The notes under the pieces are model-generated. The model saw nothing but the letters and a program-made list of their open reading frames with translations, was not told the origin of the DNA and did no database searches. 5,640 nucleotides of DNA from positions 1 through 5,640 of the forward strand of contig CAZJOA010000157.1 in NCBI GenBank assembly GCA_964547515.1. Reading direction: 5' to 3'. This DNA comes from UBA11524 sp964547515 (GTDB lineage: Bacteria > Bacillota > Clostridia > Christensenellales > Aristaeellaceae). Shown here piece by piece: positions 1 to 4,686 of this stretch. Both the position numbers and the translations under genes were made by a program. Position 1 is the stretch's first letter; each line of letters opens with the position of its first letter.

Positions 1-19
1 GCTGTGAGGCATCGCACAC

Positions 20-48
20 TTGACAAAGGAACGATCATGTCTTACAAT
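20..48 (+). promoter_or_regulatory. Sigma-A-like promoter of the small protein/GNAT module
   Basis: A perfect -35 box TTGACA (20-25) is followed after exactly 17 bases by TACAAT (43-48), one mismatch from the -10 consensus. Transcription would start near position 55, leaving a leader of about 85 nt before the start codon at 139. This is one of the two best promoter matches in the window and suggests the downstream pair is transcribed on its own. Seen directly in the sequence; activity is inferred. Confidence 0.8.
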
Positions 49-70
49 AATAGTGAATTCTCCATGCGCC

Positions 71-120
71 ACAATTTTTCGGCATCCTCCCCGTCCTGAC
101 GGGGCATGATGGAATATTGT
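71..120 (+). promoter_or_regulatory. Imperfect 50-nt inverted repeat in the leader of the GNAT module
   Basis: The ends ACAAT (71-75) and ATTGT (116-120) are complementary, and the centre is a perfect 7-bp stem CCCCGTC/GACGGGG (89-95 and 98-104) around a CT dinucleotide. The flanks between these pair partly (CATC 83-86 with GATG 108-111). It lies between the promoter and the G-rich ribosome binding site. It has no following T-run, so it does not look like an intrinsic terminator. It could be a protein operator, which would fit autoregulation of a toxin-antitoxin module, or an RNA leader structure. The structure is seen; the role is inferred. Confidence 0.55.
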
Positions 121-138
121 ATAGGGGGGTGCAACGCA

Positions 139-315
139 ATGGCGACAAAGAGCTTCCTGAAGGATGTCACCCTACGCGATGCAAAGCAGTGTCAGTCGTT
201 CATCCGGGCGCTGGAAAAGTCCCAGGCGAAGAGACCCAAGCCACCTGAGGCCAGCATCCCCGCAAGGGATTTGACCAAGGAACAGATCGGCAAGCTCTTC
301 GGGGGCACACAATGA
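139..315 (+). CDS. Small basic protein, putative antitoxin partner of the GNAT protein
   Basis: This is a 58-residue protein beginning MATKSFLKDV. I chose the ATG at 139 over the in-frame ATGs at 106 and 109. Those lie inside the leader inverted repeat, whereas 139 is preceded by a G-rich ribosome binding site (AGGGGGG, about 10 bases upstream) and gives a more natural N-terminus. The first 30 residues look like a short beta/helix segment (KDVTLRDAKQCQSFIRALEKS). A Lys/Arg/Pro-rich linker follows, then a helical end (LTKEQIGKLF). The stop codon overlaps the GNAT start as ATGA, so the two are translationally coupled. Similar short proteins commonly precede GNAT genes of this type in Clostridia, as I recall. 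Size, order, overlap and the shared promoter fit an antitoxin, but I recognise no named antitoxin domain such as ribbon-helix-helix with certainty. Confidence 0.7.
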   Translation: MATKSFLKDVTLRDAKQCQSFIRALEKSQAKRPKPPEASIPARDLTKEQIGKLFGGTQ

Positions 316-935
316 GCGCTGTGACGGGTTATGTCCAGGCAAATCTGATGGATATGCTCGATGTTCTGGGGGAGGAGAAGACAACTGCGCTCCTCTCCTC
401 TTTTTCGTGTCCGCTGAACCAGGATGTCGAGCAATTTCTGCACACCAAGGCGATTCCCTTTGCACGTATGGGCATCGCCGCAACACATCTCGTCTTTGCC
501 AGCTACCGGAATGAAACGGTGCTTGTTGGCTATTATGCGCTGGCGAACAAGACCGTTTCGATCAAGGCACGGGCGCTGAACAGCCGCTGGCGGCAACGCC
601 TGAACCGCTTCGCCCAATTCAACGCCGAGACACATCAGTACCTCATTGCACTGCCCCTGATCGGCCAACTGGGAAAAAACTTCGCCAATGGCTACGACCG
701 ACTGATCACGGGTGAGGCACTGCTCCATATGGCTTGCGAGAAGATCAGGGGGCTGCAGCAGCTCATCGGCGGCAAAATGGCCTATTTGGAGTGCGAGGAC
801 ACCCCGCGTCTGATCGAATTCTACCGTGCAAACGGCTTTGAACGCTTCGCCAACCGCAATCTGGATGGCGATGAATTGCAGACAGGTGAACGTCCCTACC
901 TCGTTCAAATGCTGCGCTACTTCTCCAGCCGATAA
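312..935 (+). CDS. GNAT-family N-acetyltransferase, possible toxin of a GNAT toxin-antitoxin pair
   Basis: This is a 207-residue protein whose ATG overlaps the previous stop codon (ATGA), giving translational coupling. GNAT features are visible. A central strand (about residues 60-75, VFASYRNETVLVGYYAL) precedes a motif-A-like region from about 111 to 139 (LIALPLIGQLGKNF followed by the helix LITGEALLHMACEKI), expected to bind the acetyl-CoA pyrophosphate. Motif B is clear at 157-177 (AYLECEDTPRLIEFYRANGF); Tyr171 is the position usually used as general acid in the family. The Q-x-x-G-x-G/A loop is degenerate (QLGKNF), as in several TacT/AtaT-like or mobile-element GNATs. Toxins of that group acetylate the amino group of charged tRNAs. 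The partner gene and its own promoter support a toxin role, but an ordinary acetyltransferase with an accessory protein is possible. GNAT fold is confident; substrate is unknown. Confidence 0.85.
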   Translation: MSAVTGYVQANLMDMLDVLGEEKTTALLSSFSCPLNQDVEQFLHTKAIPFARMGIAATHLVFASYRNETVLVGYYALANKTVSIKARALNSRWRQRLNRFAQFNAETHQYLIALPLIGQLGKNFANGYDRLITGEALLHMACEKIRGLQQLIGGKMAYLECEDTPRLIEFYRANGFERFANRNLDGDELQTGERPYLVQMLRYFSSR

Positions 936-961
936 GGCATACCCCTCCCCTGAACCGCATA

Positions 962-987
962 CCCTCTTCCCACAGGGACAAGGAGGG
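962..987 (+). promoter_or_regulatory. Hairpin that would sequester the ribosome binding site of the next gene
   Basis: The segment CCCTCTTCCC (962-971) is complementary to GGG (975-977) plus AGGAGGG (981-987), with a 3-nt ACA loop, a 3-nt bulge (978-980) and one U-G wobble. The right arm contains the whole Shine-Dalgarno sequence of the TIGR04086-like gene starting at 994. Folding would hide the ribosome binding site. A direct repeat, GCATACCC at 937-944 and 957-964 (20-nt period), leads into it. The complementarity is seen; a regulatory role is inference and could be chance in GC-rich DNA. Confidence 0.4.
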
Positions 988-993
988 ATGCGC

Positions 994-1398
994 ATGACAA
1001 GGACCGCACACGCACAGAAGGGACGCGGCGTGCCCATGGGACTTCGCCTGGCAAAGGGGCTGGGGGCGGCGCTGCTGGTCACGGTGGCCGGAGTCGCCGT
1101 CTTTGCCCTGCTCATGCAGTGGCTCCGTCCGGCGGATGGCCTCGTCCGCATGGTCAATCAGGTGCTCAAGCTCGCCGCCATCGCCGTCGGGGCTTGCATC
1201 GCCGTGGGACGCGGCGCTGAGGGCGGACTCATCCGCGGCGCACTGGTCGGCCTGCTCTACATGGCCGTCGGGGTCGGACTGTACGCCCTGTTCTCCGGAC
1301 AGGACGCGCCCGTCACCGCCTATTTGGCGGACTTGGCCATGGGCGTGGCCGGTGGAGGCATCATCGGCATGATTCAGGGAAATATTTCGCCAAAGTGA
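994..1398 (+). CDS. TIGR04086-like four-helix membrane protein
   Basis: This is a 134-residue integral membrane protein. I chose the ATG at 994 because AGGAGG (981-986) is 7 nt upstream; the ATG at 988 touches the ribosome binding site, and the frame further upstream (from 826) overlaps the GNAT gene. A short basic N-terminus (MTRTAHAQKGRG) is followed by four predicted membrane segments at about residues 22-44, 53-72, 77-100 and 108-129. These are rich in Gly/Ala/Val, with paired glycines in the last two. Size, topology and position directly upstream of a SCIFF gene fit the TIGR04086 family (YrzE-like) of Firmicutes, whose function is unknown. The gene may be read from the GNAT promoter, as I see no terminator between them. 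Its stop codon abuts the scfA promoter. Topology is well supported; the family name rests on pattern recognition. Confidence 0.85.
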   Translation: MTRTAHAQKGRGVPMGLRLAKGLGAALLVTVAGVAVFALLMQWLRPADGLVRMVNQVLKLAAIAVGACIAVGRGAEGGLIRGALVGLLYMAVGVGLYALFSGQDAPVTAYLADLAMGVAGGGIIGMIQGNISPK

Positions 1399-1427
1399 TT
1401 GCATTACGCAGATTTTTCGTGTATAAT
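1399..1427 (+). promoter_or_regulatory. Promoter of scfA
   Basis: A perfect -10 box TATAAT (1422-1427) stands 17 bases after TTGCAT (1399-1404), a weak -35 match. It begins at the base after the stop codon of the membrane protein gene. Start of transcription would fall near 1434, giving a leader of about 32 nt that ends in the GGAGG ribosome binding site (1451-1455). Local AT-richness in this GC-rich contig supports it. Confidence 0.75.
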
Positions 1428-1465
1428 GACTTGTAACCCCAATAAACCATGGAGGATGATTTATC

Positions 1466-1666
1466 ATGAAGCATATCGATACCATTCAGAAGCCCTGCCT
1501 GAAGGATTCCCTCGTGCACGGTGGCTGCGGCGAATGCCAGGCCTCCTGCCAGTCCGCCTGCAAGACCAGTTGCACCGTGGCCAACCAGAGCTGCGCCAAC
1601 AAGGAGAACAGCGACGTGCTGGGCAACAACGAGGGCAAGCTGAACCGCAACTTCGGCAAGAAGTGA
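1466..1666 (+). CDS. scfA: SCIFF six-cysteine ranthipeptide precursor ScfA
   Basis: This is a 66-residue precursor of the SCIFF family (six cysteines in forty-five residues, TIGR03973). The N-terminal MKHI and the core GGCGECQASCQSACKTSCTV followed by ANQSC are the family hallmark. Core cysteines are at 21, 24, 28, 32, 36 and 43. In the characterised clostridial homologue CteA, a thioether joins Cys32 and Thr37; both residues are present here at the same numbers. The start has GGAGG ten bases upstream. Two features are odd. Typical SCIFF peptides end just after the last core cysteine at about 45 residues, whereas this one continues for 23 polar residues rich in Asn and Lys. It also has an extra Cys11 in the leader. 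The product should be cross-linked by ScfB, encoded downstream. Published work on clostridial ranthipeptides suggests a signalling role; that is not shown here. Confidence 0.95.
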   Translation: MKHIDTIQKPCLKDSLVHGGCGECQASCQSACKTSCTVANQSCANKENSDVLGNNEGKLNRNFGKK

Positions 1667-1688
1667 TCCGGTCATTCCCCGTTCCCCG

Positions 1689-1720
1689 AAAAGGGCGGAG
1701 CTTTTGCGCTGCCCTTTTTT
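1689..1720 (+). terminator. Intrinsic terminator between scfA and scfB
   Basis: AAAAGGGC (1689-1696) pairs perfectly with GCCCTTTT (1711-1718). A short inner AGC/GCT pairing is possible, and the T-run ends at 1720. It lies 22 nt after the scfA stop codon. It would make scfA transcripts much more abundant than scfA-scfB read-through transcripts, which suits a substrate and its catalytic enzyme. Confidence 0.8.
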
Positions 1721-1810
1721 GCTGTGACTGACTTCGCTTGACGTGCCGCACATACTGTCCCCCCAGCCCAGCAGTCGGTCAGGGCGCGGCATTCGTGCCG
1801 TCCCACAAAC

Positions 1811-1836
1811 CAAATTCATCATTCCTCATTCCTAAT
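1811..1836 (-). repeat. Heptad repeat array (GAATTAG family), copy upstream of scfB
   Basis: Read on the - strand this is ATTAG, GAATGAG, GAATGAT, GAATTTG followed by GTTT: a run of degenerate 7-nt units beginning GAAT. The same units, with the same GAATTTGGTT end, occur at 5371-5423 on the + strand. The segment is AT-rich in an otherwise GC-rich contig. It is therefore a copy of an interspersed repeat, not part of the scfB leader by descent. The rest of the 207-bp scfA-scfB spacer holds the terminator and a hairpin repeat at 1841-1861; I found no convincing promoter in it. Confidence 0.65.
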
Positions 1837-1840
1837 CTGC

Positions 1841-1861
1841 AAAAAAGGGGTCGAAGCCCCC
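1841..1861 (-). repeat. Terminator-like hairpin repeat, copy before scfB
   Basis: The + strand reads A6, GGGG, TCGAAG, CCCCC. On the - strand this is a short GC stem followed by six Ts, the form of an intrinsic terminator, although no gene is seen on that strand nearby. Nearly the same sequence (AAAAAGGGTCGAAG then CCCC) appears twice at 3504-3551. On the scfB transcript the GGGG/CCCC stem would sit directly 5' of the AAGGAG ribosome binding site (1863-1868). Seen as a repeat; function here unknown. Confidence 0.5.
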
Positions 1862-1873
1862 GAAGGAGCACCC

Positions 1874-3259
1874 ATGATTCATACATTCAAGGCTGTTGGA
1901 CAGCCGATGCTGCTGGATGTCGGCAGCGGCGCGGTGCATGCCATCGATGAGCTGGCGTACGACGTGCTGGCGCTGTGGAACGACCACACCCCGGAGGAGA
2001 TCAAGGCCGCGCTGGCGGAGAAGTACACCGCACAGGAGCTGGAGGAGGTCATCCAGGAGCTGAAGCAGCTGGAGGAGATCGGCGCGCTGAATGCTCCGGA
2101 CAACTACGACGACGTGGAGCAGATCCGCGATCCCGGTACGATCAAGGCCATGTGCCTGCATACCGCCCATGACTGCAACCTGCGCTGCAAATACTGCTTT
2201 GCGGCGACGGGTGATTTCTGCATGGGCGAACGCAAGCTCCTGCCCTATGAGGTGGGCAAGGCTGCGCTGGATTGGCTCGTGGAGCACTCCGGAAAGCGCG
2301 TCAACCTCGAGGTGGACTTCTTCGGCGGCGAACCCCTGATGAACTTCGAGGTCATCAGGCAGTTGGTCGCCTATGGCCGCTCCATCGAGAAGGAGAAGAA
2401 CAAGCGCTTCAAGTTCACCACCACCACCAACTGCGTGCTGCTCAACGATGAGATCATCGACTTCCTGAACAGGGAAATGCACAATGTGGTCATCTCCATG
2501 GATGGCCGCCCGGAGGTGCACGACCGCATGCGCCCCACCATCAACGGCAAGGGCAGCTATGACATCATCGCCCCCAAGGCCAAGGAGTTCGCCCAGCGTC
2601 GCGGCGACAAGGAGTACTACATCCGCGGGACGTTCACCGGGTATAACAAGGACTTCGGCAACGATGTGCTCTATCTGGCGGATCAGGGCTTCGAGCAGCT
2701 GTCCATCGAGCCGGTGGTCACCGACCCCAACTGCGAATACGCCCTGCATGAGGAGGATCTCCCCGCCATCCGCGAGGAATACGAACGCCTCGCCCAGATC
2801 TACATCGACCGCCGTGCCCATGGCAAGTGGTTCAATTTCTTCCATTTCATGGTGGACCTGGAGGGCGGTCCCTGCCTGCGCAAGCGCCTGACCGGCTGCG
2901 GTGCCGGCAATGAGTACGTCGCCGTCACCCCCGATGGCGACATCTACCCCTGCCACCAGTTCGTCGGCCGTGATGGCTTCCGCATGGGCAGCGTTCTGGA
3001 TGACACCTTCGACCGCAACATCCAGAAGAAGTTCGCCAACAACACCGTGCTGACCAAAGAGAAGTGCCGCGACTGCTGGGCACGGTTCTACTGCTCGGGC
3101 GGATGCGCCGCCAATGCCCATGCCTTCCACGGGGACATCAGCCAGCCCTATGACATGGAATGCCAGATGGAACGCAAGCGTCTGGAGTGCGCCATGGCGA
3201 TCTACGCCAAGGAACGCGCCGCCCGCCGCGATGCGGAAAACGCGGAAAGCGCGGAATAA
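1874..3259 (+). CDS. scfB: Radical SAM/SPASM SCIFF maturase ScfB
   Basis: This 461-residue cytoplasmic enzyme (TIGR03974-type, homologue of CteB) forms thioether cross-links from cysteine thiols to residues of ScfA. Residues 1-90 form a PqqD-like peptide-recognition region with an acidic helical stretch (about 50-85). The radical SAM motif is C101-x3-C105-x2-C108 with the following F, and GGEP (151-154) binds S-adenosylmethionine. The SPASM domain is complete: C342, G355-x4-C360, C398-x2-C401-x5-C407-x3-C411 and C430, enough for two auxiliary 4Fe-4S clusters. AAGGAG lies five bases before the ATG. The extreme C-terminus (AENAESAE) is encoded by a short GCGGAAA-type repeat and is probably a dispensable tail. 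It is separated from scfA by a terminator, so expression is likely by read-through or an unrecognised promoter, and it is followed by a strong terminator. Confidence 0.96.
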   Translation: MIHTFKAVGQPMLLDVGSGAVHAIDELAYDVLALWNDHTPEEIKAALAEKYTAQELEEVIQELKQLEEIGALNAPDNYDDVEQIRDPGTIKAMCLHTAHDCNLRCKYCFAATGDFCMGERKLLPYEVGKAALDWLVEHSGKRVNLEVDFFGGEPLMNFEVIRQLVAYGRSIEKEKNKRFKFTTTTNCVLLNDEIIDFLNREMHNVVISMDGRPEVHDRMRPTINGKGSYDIIAPKAKEFAQRRGDKEYYIRGTFTGYNKDFGNDVLYLADQGFEQLSIEPVVTDPNCEYALHEEDLPAIREEYERLAQIYIDRRAHGKWFNFFHFMVDLEGGPCLRKRLTGCGAGNEYVAVTPDGDIYPCHQFVGRDGFRMGSVLDDTFDRNIQKKFANNTVLTKEKCRDCWARFYCSGGCAANAHAFHGDISQPYDMECQMERKRLECAMAIYAKERAARRDAENAESAE

Positions 3260-3263
3260 GCAC

Positions 3264-3297
3264 AAAAAAAGCGTCCTGCACCGGCGGGGCGCTTTTT
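3264..3297 (+). terminator. Strong intrinsic terminator after scfB
   Basis: The RNA GCGTCCTGC (3271-3279) pairs with GCGGGGCGC (3284-3292) over nine positions including two G-U pairs around an ACCG loop. The stem extends through the flanking A-run and T-run (3266-3270 with 3293-3297). It starts a few bases after the scfB stop codon. Confidence 0.9.
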
Positions 3298-3397
3298 CGT
3301 TTGGGTATCATTGTGAAGGCGGCATCCGGCGAAAGGGGGCTGCAAGCAGAACCGTCCCTCCGAAGCCCCACGCGGGACTTGCATGGAAACGAAATCA
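3298..3397. other. Non-coding spacer left of the assembly gap
   Basis: I find no gene, promoter or RNA in this stretch. Its style (GCGGCATCCGGCGAAAGG, then GGGCTGCAAGC) looks like the edge of an interspersed repeat, but no second copy is in the window to prove it. Confidence 0.4.
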
Positions 3398-3497
3398 NNN
3401 NNNNNNNNNNNNNNNNNNNNNNNNNNNNNNNNNNNNNNNNNNNNNNNNNNNNNNNNNNNNNNNNNNNNNNNNNNNNNNNNNNNNNNNNNNNNNNNNN
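3398..3497. other. Assembly gap (100 Ns)
   Basis: Exactly one hundred Ns, the conventional length for a gap of unknown size. Sequence on the right begins with a tandem repeat, which probably broke the assembly. The true distance between scfB and tsaD is unknown, and whole genes could be missing. Any reading frame running through this block is an artefact. Confidence 0.97.
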
Positions 3498-3508
3498 CGA
3501 ATCGCGTG

Positions 3509-3527
3509 AAAAAGGGTCGAAGGCCCC
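3509..3527 (-). terminator. Second, weaker terminator copy
   Basis: The first repeat unit read on the - strand gives GGGGCC, TTC, GACCC and TTTTT. The single base change relative to the other copy breaks one stem pair, so the hairpin should be weaker. It would act as a backup for the terminator at 3533-3551. Confidence 0.45.
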
Positions 3528-3532
3528 GCGTG

Positions 3533-3551
3533 AAAAAGGGTCGAAGACCCC
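3533..3551 (-). terminator. Intrinsic terminator of the lit-tsaD operon, first copy
   Basis: On the - strand GGGTC pairs with GACCC around a TTC loop and is followed by TTTTT, then C. It lies 73 nt beyond the tsaD stop codon and is formed by the second unit of the tandem repeat. A classical short intrinsic terminator in form. Confidence 0.7.
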
Positions 3552-3569
3552 GAAGACCCCCTCGTCCTG

Positions 3570-3587
3570 GTCGGACTATCGTCCGAC
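3570..3587. repeat. Perfect 7-bp inverted repeat GTCGGAC/GTCCGAC
   Basis: GTCGGAC (3570-3576), a TATC loop and GTCCGAC (3581-3587) form a perfect palindrome in the 3' untranslated region of tsaD. A further GC hairpin (CGGGG/CCCCG, about 3596-3610) stands between it and the tsaD stop. There is no T-run, so it is not itself an intrinsic terminator. It could stabilise the mRNA end or be a protein site. Confidence 0.5.
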
Positions 3588-3623
3588 AACGTCCTCGGGG
3601 GGCAGCCCCGCCCCGCATTCTCA

Positions 3624-4682
3624 TCACACCAGCCTGAGCGTCGGCACGGCGTTGAGGGTCATGGGGGCGATCTCACCGCGCAGGAGGCGGTAATACGCCG
3701 CAGAGCCGATCATGGCCGCGTTGTCGGTGCAGAGGTCGAGCCGCGGCATGTACAGGGGGATGCCCGCCTTGTCCGCGGCCTGCTGCATCATGCGGCGCAG
3801 GAGGCGGTTGGCGGAAACGCCGCCGGCCATGGCCAGGGCAGGGGCATTCGTCTCCGTCGCGGCGAGGATGGCCTTCTCCACCAGCGCCGACACCACCGCA
3901 TACCGGAAGGACGCGGCCATGTCCGCCTTGGGCAGCGGTTCGCCCTTCATTTCGAGCTTGTTCGCCGCGTTGAGGAACGCCGTCTTCATGCCGGAGAAGG
4001 AATAGTCGTACCGTCCGGGGGTGTGGGGATGGGGCAGCGCCATGTAGTGCGGGTCGCCCTCCTCGGCCAGTGCGTCGATGCGCGGGCCGCCGGGATACGG
4101 CAGCGTCAGCACACGCGCCGCCTTGTCGAACGCTTCGCCCGCCGCGTCATCCGTCGTCTGACCCAGAAGGGTGTAGTCCCCGTAGTCATTCACGCGCACG
4201 ATGTGGCTGTGTCCGCCCGATACCACCAGGCACACAAAGGGCGGCTGCAAGTCCGGATTGGAGATGTAATTCGCGCTGACATGCCCTTCGATGTGGTTGA
4301 CGTGGATGAGGGGCTTGTCCGCCGCATAGGACAGCCCCTTCATGCAGCTGACGCCGGTGAGCAGCGCCCCCACCAGCCCCGGGCCGCAGGTGACGGCGAG
4401 GGCATCGACCTCATCGAGGGACATGTCCGCCGCCCGGAGCGCCTCGTCGATGACGCGGTCGCAGGCCTCCACATGGGCGCGGCTGGCGATTTCCGGCACG
4501 ACACCGCCATAGAGCGCGTGCAGGTCGATCTGGCTGAAGACGATGTTGGACACGATGGTTCGGCCGTTTTCGATGATGGCCGCAGCCGTTTCGTCGCAGG
4601 AGGTCTCCAGCGCCAGGATGCGTACCCTGTCCTTCGTGCGGAGGGCATCCGCCTGCTGACGGGCGGATTCGGAATAGGTCAT
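3624..4682 (-). CDS. tsaD: tRNA N6-adenosine threonylcarbamoyltransferase TsaD
   Basis: TsaD transfers the threonylcarbamoyl group from threonylcarbamoyl-AMP to A37 of ANN-decoding tRNAs, making t6A with TsaB and TsaE; it is nearly universal and usually essential. The start chosen is the ATG at 4682 (352 residues, close to the usual 335-345), 4 nt after the stop of the upstream gene, with AAGGGGAG before it. The longer frame up to 4787 lies inside that gene. The Kae1/Qri7/YgjD family signature is complete: ETSCDET (26-32), metal ligands H130 and H134 in HVNHIEGH, VSGGHSHI (154-161), GEAFDKAARVL (182-192), YPGGPRID (196-203), FSGMKTAF (229-236), AGGVSANRLL (286-295), and the third metal ligand D320 in CTDNAAMIG. 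About 20 extra N-terminal residues precede the fold. tsaB and tsaE are not in this window. Confidence 0.97.
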   Translation of the reverse strand: MTYSESARQQADALRTKDRVRILALETSCDETAAAIIENGRTIVSNIVFSQIDLHALYGGVVPEIASRAHVEACDRVIDEALRAADMSLDEVDALAVTCGPGLVGALLTGVSCMKGLSYAADKPLIHVNHIEGHVSANYISNPDLQPPFVCLVVSGGHSHIVRVNDYGDYTLLGQTTDDAAGEAFDKAARVLTLPYPGGPRIDALAEEGDPHYMALPHPHTPGRYDYSFSGMKTAFLNAANKLEMKGEPLPKADMAASFRYAVVSALVEKAILAATETNAPALAMAGGVSANRLLRRMMQQAADKAGIPLYMPRLDLCTDNAAMIGSAAYYRLLRGEIAPMTLNAVPTLRLV

Positions 4683-4686
4683 GGGG

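Larger units (their letters stand above)
3504..3561. repeat. Tandem 24-nt repeat, two copies plus a partial third
   Basis: GCGTGAAAAAGGGTCGAAG plus GCCCC (3504-3527) is followed at once by the same unit with one change, G to A (3528-3551), and then by GAAGACCCCC (3552-3561), a partial copy. The shared core also occurs upstream of scfB at 1841-1861. More copies may lie in the gap. Read on the - strand, each unit ends as a hairpin with a T-run. Confidence 0.8.

Noticed and set aside
826..993. N-terminal extension of the TIGR04086-like protein
   Set aside because: It overlaps the GNAT coding region, and a consensus ribosome binding site sits just before the ATG at 994.
192..1157. 321-codon open frame antisense to the GNAT and membrane-protein genes
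   Set aside because: It spans two clear + strand genes, has no plausible start signal and no recognisable domain; a compositional shadow.
1738..1760. TTGACG followed by CATACT as a possible scfB promoter
   Set aside because: The spacing is only 7 nt, and no -10-like box occurs 16-18 nt after TTGACG.
1832..3265. Long open frame of 477 codons antisense to scfB
   Set aside because: It mirrors scfB exactly. The composition (Ala/Val/Leu/His-rich with no domain) is typical of the antisense of a GC-rich gene. scfB itself has complete family motifs.
3504..3561. CRISPR-like repeat
   Set aside because: The 24-nt units are directly adjacent with no spacers, and each is a terminator hairpin.
3383..3637. 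Reading frames crossing the N block
   Set aside because: They exist only because the Ns carry no stop codons.
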